64,000 nt of DNA from Sternotherus odoratus (lineage: Eukaryota > Chordata > Testudines > Kinosternidae), in assembly GCA_032164245.1 (NCBI GenBank), contig JAVMKO010000006.1, positions 103,929,310 to 103,993,309 of the forward strand. Direction: 5' to 3'. The notes beneath the pieces are model-generated. The model was not told where the DNA came from. It ran no database searches and saw only the letters and a list, made by a program, of their open reading frames with translations. Every line of letters begins with the position of its first letter. Within the stretch, counting starts at the first letter, position 1. Shown piece after piece: positions 52,601 to 61,600 of this stretch. Made by a program: the position numbers and the translations under genes.

Positions 52601-55600
52601 AACAATCAGCATGATGATGATCATTTATTTATTTGTTTTGAGGCAGGGCCTAGGACCACTAGGGACCTGGTCAAGTTACAGACCAGGACCCCATTGTGCG
52701 AGGCAGTGAACAGACTACAAAGATGGTTCCTGCCCCCAAAGAGCTGACGGTCTCGTCGCCTGTATGTTCAGTTCGATGAGACTCATGAGTGATCCAGACA
52801 GAGAGGGGGAAAGTCTGCACTCGTGCAAACACGGTCGTTTAAATAATGGCACCACAGGTAGCGGGAAGCACGTCTCTGCCATACAGCTTCCTGTGCGCTC
52901 AGACCAACCGAACGGGAAAGACGATTTCAGCCGATGAATAAACTTCACTTCCACAAACACAGCAGCTCGAAAGAACCGAACCACAGTGAACAATCAGCAT
53001 TTCCCCAAGTCCTCCCGGCCTAGACCTTCACTGGGAGAGAAAACTGGCAGCAATAGCGCCACCTGCTGTGCGGAAAGGGAGGGTGACGCTGAGGATGGGG
53101 ATTGGATCCTGCTCCCAGCAGGGTGGGGGACCCAGTGGGAGAAGGAGGAAGACGTGACTAAACTGAGGGGGTGATTTATCTGCCCCTCTAGGTCGGCTCG
53201 TATTTCGGGGGTACGCTGTGCACTGTGGACCTCAACAGAGATGGGAACACGGACCTGGTTCTGATCGGAGCCCCCATGTACTATACACCCCTGAATGGAG
53301 GACGGATCCATATCTGCCTGATTAACCAGCAGGTAGAAGAGGGGAAGAACGGGGGGTTATGATGAAGCTGGACAGATTTGGGGCTGGGATCCCATTAAAT
53401 GTCTTGCTAGGCAGAGATGTCCCTTGCTCCAGTCCAGGGCTAAGGGGCACTGAGCTGCAGGGACCGGGGTGGGGGTTTAGTAGAAGATGCTTTCTCCTGG
53501 TGGTCAATGCTGACCCCAATGCCCCAGGGTGGCACTAGGGGGTGCGGTGCTGCAGGGAACAGTCTCTGTAGGGGGTGCTGATCCTTTCACCCTTTGTCTC
53601 TTGGGATGGGGCCTGCAGGGGGCGACGCTGAGCTGCACCAAGACACTGCAGGGCCAGCCGGGGCAGGCGTTCGGGCGCTTCGGGGCCAGCATGTCCGAAA
53701 TCGGGGACATCAGCGGGGACGGACAGACGGACGTGGCTATCGGGGCCCCCATGGAGAATGACAATCGCGGGGCCTTGTACATCTTCCATGGGGAGAAGGG
53801 AGGCCTCAGTCCCCAGTCCAGACAGGTGAGCCCAGCTCCTGCGGGGAGGGGTCAACACATAGCCCCAAAGAGACATCATGGGGGCCCACGGCCCTCTAGT
53901 TTAGCTGCCGCTTTCTCACCCCTCATCCTCCACTGCCCCCCAGCAGGGCCGGCAACAGGGGGGTACTACGGGTAGAGCTGTACCAGGCCCCGCACTTTAG
54001 GGGGGCCCCGGTACAGCTCTACCCGTAGTCATCCGGTACGGCTCTCCCCCGGACGAGCGCGTGTGTCCCCGGCCGGAGCAGTGAGCCCGGCCGGCGGCAG
54101 CAGCGCAGTCTGGGGGGAGAAAGGGTGGGGAGGAGGGGGGAGCTCCCGCTGCGGCCAGCTGTCGGGGGGGGGGAGGGGTGGGAATGCCGGCTGGGGGGGG
54201 GGCGGCTGGGCTTCCTCCCCCAGGCGCTGTCAGCGGGGGGGAGGGAGGCGCTGGCTGGGCTGGGGGGCCCCCAGCCGCCGTCGGCTGGGTTGGGGGGGTG
54301 GCTGGACTGGGGGGGGGCCCAAACTATCAGAGTAGGGGGCCCCCAAATTTCTGTCGCCGGCCCTGCCCCCCAGTGCCCATTACACAGTACAGCCGCCCCT
54401 TCCCAACTCCTTACTGCTCTCTCTGCCCCACAGCGCATCGAGGGGTCGCTGTTTCCCATCGGGCTGCACTACTTTGGCCAGGCTGTCAGTGGTGGGACAG
54501 ACCTGACGGGGGACGGACTCCCAGACATCGCGGTGGGGGCAGAAGGGCAGGTCCTGCTGCTGAGGTGAGTTACTCTGTGTCCTTGCGCTGCTCCACATGG
54601 CAATCACAGACAGCACCAGTGCATGGGGTGGGTGTGTGCGTGCGTGTGCGTGCGTGTGCGTGCGTGTGCGTGCGTGTGCGTGCGTGCGCGTGCGTGCGTG
54701 TGCGTGCGTGTGCGTGCGTGTGTGTGCGTGCGTGTGTGTGCGTGTGTGTGTGTGTGCGTGTGTGTGTGTGCGTGTGTGTGTGTGCGTGTGCGTGTGCGCG
54801 CGTGTGTGTGTGTGTGTGCGTGTGCGTGCGTGTGTGTGCGTGTGTGTGTGTGTGTGCACGCATCCCCTGCTGGAGAACGTCCCATTGGCCGTGTGCTCTA
54901 TAATTAGATTTCAGCAGCCAAGTTAGACGTATGAATTCCTCAGGCACTATAAGAACCTCACCACGGCGTCCCAGAGAGACCCTCCAGGGAATCTGGTCTA
55001 TCTTCCCACTCACATAAGCTTGTCTTTGTGATAGATGGTCCCTGAGACCAAAACCCACAACCGGCTATTCCCTGCCCCAAAGGACGGTCACTGACCCCAG
55101 AGCAATCGTATGTCAGATCTCAATCCTAGGACAATGCTGGTAGCCAATCCTGTGATGAACTAGCCAAAGATTTAGGGACTAAGAAAAAGAAATGTTAGTT
55201 TTTTATAAGGTCAAAGCAGGTAACGTACACACGCAAATGACTTACAGTCTTAAATTCCAAACGACTCTTCTGTAATAAGCGAACTCCACGTGTCCTTTAG
55301 GCCTCACCCAGGCTAAGCAGCTCGGAGTCGTTTGCTTCTGCCTAGTGATTCTTGACTCTTTAGAGTCCAAGTGGCACAAAGTAAATAAGTTTCTCCATGT
55401 CAGGGATTTGTATCCGCGTCTCCCCAGAGCCCATGCTGATGGGACAAGTTCGTGCTCAGGGTTTCTCTTCCCAGAGCGGGTGAGAAATGCAGTTAACTAA
55501 GTGTCTCCTCTTCCATGGCTCACAATGGCTCATTTGTTTTCATGGCTTCTCCTTCGGCAGGAGCTAACCCCTCCTGTGGGAAGCCAGCCTCTGCATGAGA

Positions 55601-58600
55601 GAAGTCCCCTTCCCTGCTCGAGGAGTTACACTTACAGAGGTTTAAAAGGCAAAGTCTCCCTGGGTGCTGTGAGCACATCCAGGCGGAGGGAGGGGGCCCG
55701 GCCCCATTGCTGAGAGTGTCTGGATGATGGTTCTGTTCCTCCCATGGCAGGTCCCGGCCGGTGCTCAGAGTTGGGGTCTCCATCAGCTTTCAGCCCCCCA
55801 CCATCCCCACCTCGGCCTTCGACTGCCAGGGACAGGAGAAGCTCAACACTGAAGCTAGCAAGGCAGAGGTCTGCTTCACCATCACTAAGAGCACCAGGGA
55901 CAGCCTAGGTCAGACCAACTTCCCCCCGCCCTCCGCTCCCCTTCCCCCTGAGCCGGCCAGTCCCCTGCCCTGGGGATGGATCGGAGCCAGCACCCCCTAC
56001 TGGGGAAAGGCCCCATGTCCCAATTCCCCTTGAAGTTCCTGCTCTCAATTTCTCTGCCCCTCATTTCCCCTCCCCCATAGGTGACAGGATCTCCAGCACC
56101 ATCCAGTACAGCCTGGCCCTGGACCCCGGGCGGACGAAGATCCGAGCCGCCTTCAACTCCACCGGCCCCGTCCTGAGCAGGAAGCTGCAGCTCGGCATTG
56201 AGAAGAAATGTGAGACGTACCGGATAACGTTACCTGTGAGTGCGGGGTCCCAGCTCCTTCCCTCCCGCTGTGTCTGCTCCTTGCTCCAAAATCACCCAGA
56301 GATCAAACCTGTCTCTGGATCCAACCAAGTCCCCAGCCCCCCTTACCCTTCAGGGGCCCGACGTGTCTGTCTTTCTTCCCAGCTCTGCCCAGAGGACACT
56401 GTGACGCCCATCACCCTGCGCCTCAACTACACCCTGACTGGGGACCCCATCGCTGCCGCTAGGAACCTCACACCCATCCTGAGTGAGGAGTCCCAGCCAG
56501 TGTCTGCAGGCTCGGTAAGGTGCTCCGGTGCCAGGCCCCGCGGTGGGTCTGCTGCAGGGATCGAACCAGTGACCTCAGGGTTTGTAAGCAAGAGTCTGGA
56601 AAATTCAGAGGCAGCGGCAGCCTCCTACACCCCTTTACCCAGCGCAGCCACTAGAGGGTGACAGAGGGATGCTGAGTTTGCCTTGGCGATGGACCCATCT
56701 CCCCTCCATGGGAACATTCCAACTTCTCCTCAAAGCTCACAAAATATCCATGTCTGAAAAAACTGAAAAAATTTCATCGAAAATCAAAATTTATTTTGGC
56801 CAGGACCCCTGGAGGGGAAAGTCCCCATGCCCCGTTCCTTATCCCCCTGAGCCAGCCAGTCCCTCTGCCCCTGCACCCCTAGAAGTGTGATACTGCTGCT
56901 TGCCAGAGGGGGAGGTGGAAGAGGGATTGTGGGTGAGGAGGGGGCAGGGGCAGGGCTGATGATGGTGTGAGGGTATCCGGGGTGTGCAGTATGAGACTGT
57001 GGGACTCTTGTAGCCCCTTAACGCACTGTTATCATGCAACACAACCGGATGTGGAGCCGCACACCCAGCTAGATAGAACAACTGCTCCTACAGCCACTCA
57101 CAAACCACAGAGAGAAAGGCATCAGCCGAATCCCCCTCCCGCCCCAGCGCCCAGCCTTGCACCTCAGGAATATCCCGTCTTGCACTGCTGAAGTGGAGTA
57201 ATGCAATTTTATTACCACTCCATCAATGAGAAGTGGATACACGCCAGCCTTTGTAACCGGAGCAGATTTACCAAACACTGCAGGCAAATTCACTGGTAAA
57301 AATAAACCATTAAACAAAATTCATTGGCTACGAAAGATAGATTTTAAGTGACGGGCAAAATGTCAGCGTTCGTTGCCAAAAACAAAAACAAAAATACAAG
57401 CAGAGTCTAAACTCTCAACTCTGTTTGGATGGGCAAGATCTAAATGAAGCAGTTTTTCTCACCCCACTGGATATTCCCGTTCATGGTGCACAGGTTTCAC
57501 CCTTGAAATCTGGGCCAGTCTCCTCTGTTGGAGTCTTCAGTCTAGGAGTGTCCTTGGTGCTTGCAGCGTAGGTGGGGGCAGGAGAAGGGCCCAGCATGGG
57601 GCCCCCTGTTCTGTTTTATACACTTAGTCCCATGTGCTTGGAGAACACAAGTCCAGGCATGTCTGGGGGGCATTGCTGAGGCTGAGCAATTCCCCTGGTG
57701 TGGCCTTGTGCCAGTGAGTCATTAAATTGTAACTCCTCTGCTGGACAATGGCTGGTGACGTCTGTTCAGCCCCCTCCTGGGCGTTGGTACCTCCCTTGGC
57801 ACTGTCTCTGGAGAGCTGGTATCTGGGCACTTCCCAACTTACAGCATGTTTTACTAACACCCCTACAGCACAGTTCTTATAACTTCACATAGATTAACGA
57901 TAGGCATGTGTGGATACAAACTGACTTGCCACAGATCATAACCTTTCCCACGACACCTCACACAGCCTCCTTTATATGGCAGATCACAATTCTATATCCA
58001 TGAGGAATAGGGGGTTAGCGGGTGCTCCCCCAGGATGTAGAATGTCACAGGTGGGTTTAGCTGTCCCCCAGTGCAGGGTCCCTCGGTCCCTGTGGTGTCG
58101 CTCTGGCAGGTGGTGCTGCAGCCCCCTCCGTACTCACTCTGACCCTGCTCTTCTGGGTCTCCCCCCAGCTCCCGTTTGAGAAGGACTGTGGCGCGGATGG
58201 CCGCTGTGAGGACCAGTTAGAAATCTCCTTCAATTTCTCTGAGTAAGTCACTGAATCCTCCTCCCCAAAACACCTACCACGGTGGGACCCGTCTGGCATG
58301 CTCACACCGGTGCTGATGGCTCCTGGGTCGGGGGCACTGCTGTGGGGAAGATGCACCGCTGGGTTCCCTGGCTGGGCACTGTAATGGGAAGCTCACAGCA
58401 GAGGAGTTCCCAGCTCGGCGCTGTTATAGGAAGCTCTCGGCTCTGGGGTTCCTGGCTGGGCACTGCTAGAGGAAATTCGAGGACTGGCCAGGGCACTGCC
58501 CTGAGGAAGCTCACCCCTTTCTCTTCCCTTAGCTTGAGCACCCTGGTGGTGGGGGTCACCCCCGAACTCAACATCACCGTCTCCATCCAGAACCGCGGGG

Positions 58601-61600
58601 AGAATTCCTACAGCACCATGGTGCGGTTCTCCTACCCGGCCGCGCTCTCCTACCGCCGGGTGCTGCTGCTCCAGGTACTCCAACGTACACCAGGCATGAG
58701 GGGCAGACTCAGCAGGGGGGCGATGTGCTGCAGGGAGGGGGAGGGGCGATCAGCAGGGGGCGCTGTGCTGCAGGGAGGAAGTAGAGGGCTCAGTAGGGGG
58801 CGCTGTGCTCCAGGGAGGGGGAGGGGGATCAGCAGGGGGCGCTGTGGCCGCATCTCTCACTGCTGGTCTCCCGTGCTCAGTCCAACAGGAGGGGCATGGC
58901 TGTTAAGTGCAGCTCGGCCGTGGGCTCCAACGAACAGACTCAGAGGAACAGCACCTGCCACGTCAACCACCCCATCTTCTGGAGCGGGGCCAAGGTAGGG
59001 ACAGGCCCTGGCCTGTGGACTCCCCAGGTGTGAGCCTCCATTTCTGTCTCCAAGCATTTTGCCTGTTTCCTCTCCTCTGCCTCCAACTCCATGCGCTTTA
59101 AGGCCATCGGTCTTTCATGTTCTTTGTGTCTCTCTGCAGCTTCCAATCTGACTAATTCTAGTTTCTTTTGGACCTCATTTTCGTCATCCTAGCCTCCTGC
59201 GCCTAGCCTAACCTAACCTGAGAACTAGAAAGAAAAAAATCCCCCAGCTTATGATTCCCTTGTGGAAACTTAACTACTCTGTCCTCAGAGAAAGAATAAA
59301 ACCTCCAGTTGCTCTCAGCTTTAAAAAAAAAGTGTCCTTTTTAAAAAAAACCTCCCTGATTTTCAAGCAGCCAAACGAGAAAATGTGTCCTTTTAAAATC
59401 CTGAGCTCTGTGCTTCTGGTTCAAACTGATCCCACCACACCGGAACCATGTCAGGAATCCCTCCCCACTCTGGACTCTGGGGTACAGATGTGGGGATCCG
59501 CATGAAAGACCCCCTAAGCTTATTTCTACTAGCTTAGGTTCAAAACTTCCCCAAGGCACAAATCCTTCCTTGTCCTTGGACGGTATTGCTGCCAGAACCA
59601 AGTGAGTTAGACAAAGATTCAGGAAAAGGACCACTTGGAGTTCCTGTTTCCCCAAAATATCCTCCCAAGCCGCTTCACTCCCTCTCCTGGGAAGGCTTGA
59701 GAATAATACACCGACCAATAGGATAACAAAGTGAGCACAGACCAGACTCTTGGGTTTTTAGGACACTAAAAAACAATCAGGTTCTTAAAAGAAGAACTTT
59801 ATTATAAATAAAAATATAAATATATATAAAAATATAAATAAAAAGTAAAAGAAGCACCTCTGTAAAATCAGAATGAAAAGTAATTTTACAGGGTAATGAA
59901 ATATTTAAAACACAGAGGATTCCCCTCTAGGCTCAACTTCAAAGATACAAAAACAGAAAGAAACCTCCCTCTTAGCATAGGGAAAATTCACAAGCTAAAC
60001 CAAAAGATAATCTAACACATTTCCTTGCTGTTACTTACATTTTCTATAATTTTAGATACACGGTGGTTATTATGTGACCATGGCTTGTTAGCACTGTAGT
60101 GTCCCGGAAGTGGTTGATGTTGGGATGGAAATTTTTGAAATCCTGGTTGCCCTTGAGGAATTCCACCAGGATTTCAACAATGTCCATCAACCTCAGCCTG
60201 GACCAATCCACAGAAGTGATCCACTTCCTGGACACTACAGTGTAATTTTAGATGTATCATTTCAGTAGGAGCTGGGTTACTTGCCTGGTCTCTCTCTCTT
60301 TGTGTTTCCCCAACCTCCGCAAAACATTGGTCCTTTTGGTCAGGTGCCAAACAGGTTATTTGAGCTTCTTAACCCCATACAGGTAAAGGAGGGATTTTAT
60401 GCTACCCTTAGCTATAAGGTTATGACAGGATCCTTAAAAGACGCAACTGAGGGTTGGGGGAGGGAGGTAACTGTGGCTCAGTAAAAGACAAAGAAAGGGA
60501 ACGAGCCAGCGTCATTGTCATGACTGCCCCTCTTCCCCACCCGTCCCCTCGGACCCAGGGTGACACCATTGGGCCTTCGTCATCCTGATCCCGAGAGGTG
60601 TCCTGACCCGACCGGGCCAAGCCCAGGGAGTGGGACCCACCTGCCCCTGATGAGATCCAGACACCATCTGGGATGGGAGACATTGTCTCCCCGCCCCAGC
60701 CCCATGGGATCCTACCGTCGCCCCATGCCTCCCTGGGCCCATTGATTCCATCTAAGTTCACACACCAGACCATATGGTCCCCGGTGCCTGTCCCGCCCCC
60801 GCAGTGTCTGGCAGTTTCCCAGGCCCTGACTCTCACCCCACCCGTGTTTTCCAGGTCGTCTTCGTTGCTACCTTCGACGTCTCCCCTGAGGCGGACCTGG
60901 GGGACAGGCTGCAGATCACGGCCACCGCCGGCAGGTGAGGGGGCTGGGGGACGGGGTGGGGGCAGTGGGAGGGGGACGTGCACGGAGCAGGGCATTGGCC
61001 TGTGGTGCAGTCTCCCTGCACAGGTATCTGCCTGCGTCTCCTCACATCTCTCTCCTCTGCCCTCCCCTCCCCCAGTGACAATGGCGGCCCCACCACTGAG
61101 CGCATGATTCACCAGGCGGAGCTGCCGGTCAAGTACGGCATCTTCATCATCCTCACCAGGTAGGTCAGTTGGGAGGCAGAGGGGAGAGCGCCCCCTGCTG
61201 GGCCCCCTGTTCCCTGCAGCACAGTGCCCCCTCCTGGACATGACACCAACCACCACTCTCCAGCCCCATCCCTCCCACTCCCGTCTCTCTCCTTCCTTCC
61301 ATCCTTTTCCTCCCCCAGCCTCGAGGAGTCGACCAAGTACGTCAACTTCTCCGCCAAGGAGGCAGGGACAAGTGTGCCGGTGACACATGGGTACGAGGTG
61401 AGGCCGGCGGCTCAGAGTGTGAGGGGGGGAGACGGGGAAAGAGGGAGGGAGTGGAACTGGTTGAATGGGATCTAGCGGGTTAGTTGTGGAGGGGGAGGTG
61501 TAAGGGTGGAGGTGGGCAGGGAGCCAGGGAGCCAGGACTCCTGGGTTCTTTCCCCAGCTCTGGCAGGGGAGGGGGCTCTGAGGGTCAGAGGGGGGGCTGG

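Larger units (their letters stand above)
58995..60854 (+). other. Intron 21 of the plus integrin gene
   Basis: Largely LTR copy B with a nested fragment (59449-60427). 59060-59448 and 60428-60854 show nothing recognisable. Confidence 0.65.

Noticed and set aside
54380..55058. Cys/Val- and His/Thr-rich open frames
   Set aside because: These are translations of the TG/CG microsatellite and have no independent coding evidence.
60420..61388. Minus-strand open frame of 322 codons
   Set aside because: It lies antisense to integrin exons 22-24 and their introns. Composition is GC-driven and no domain is recognisable.
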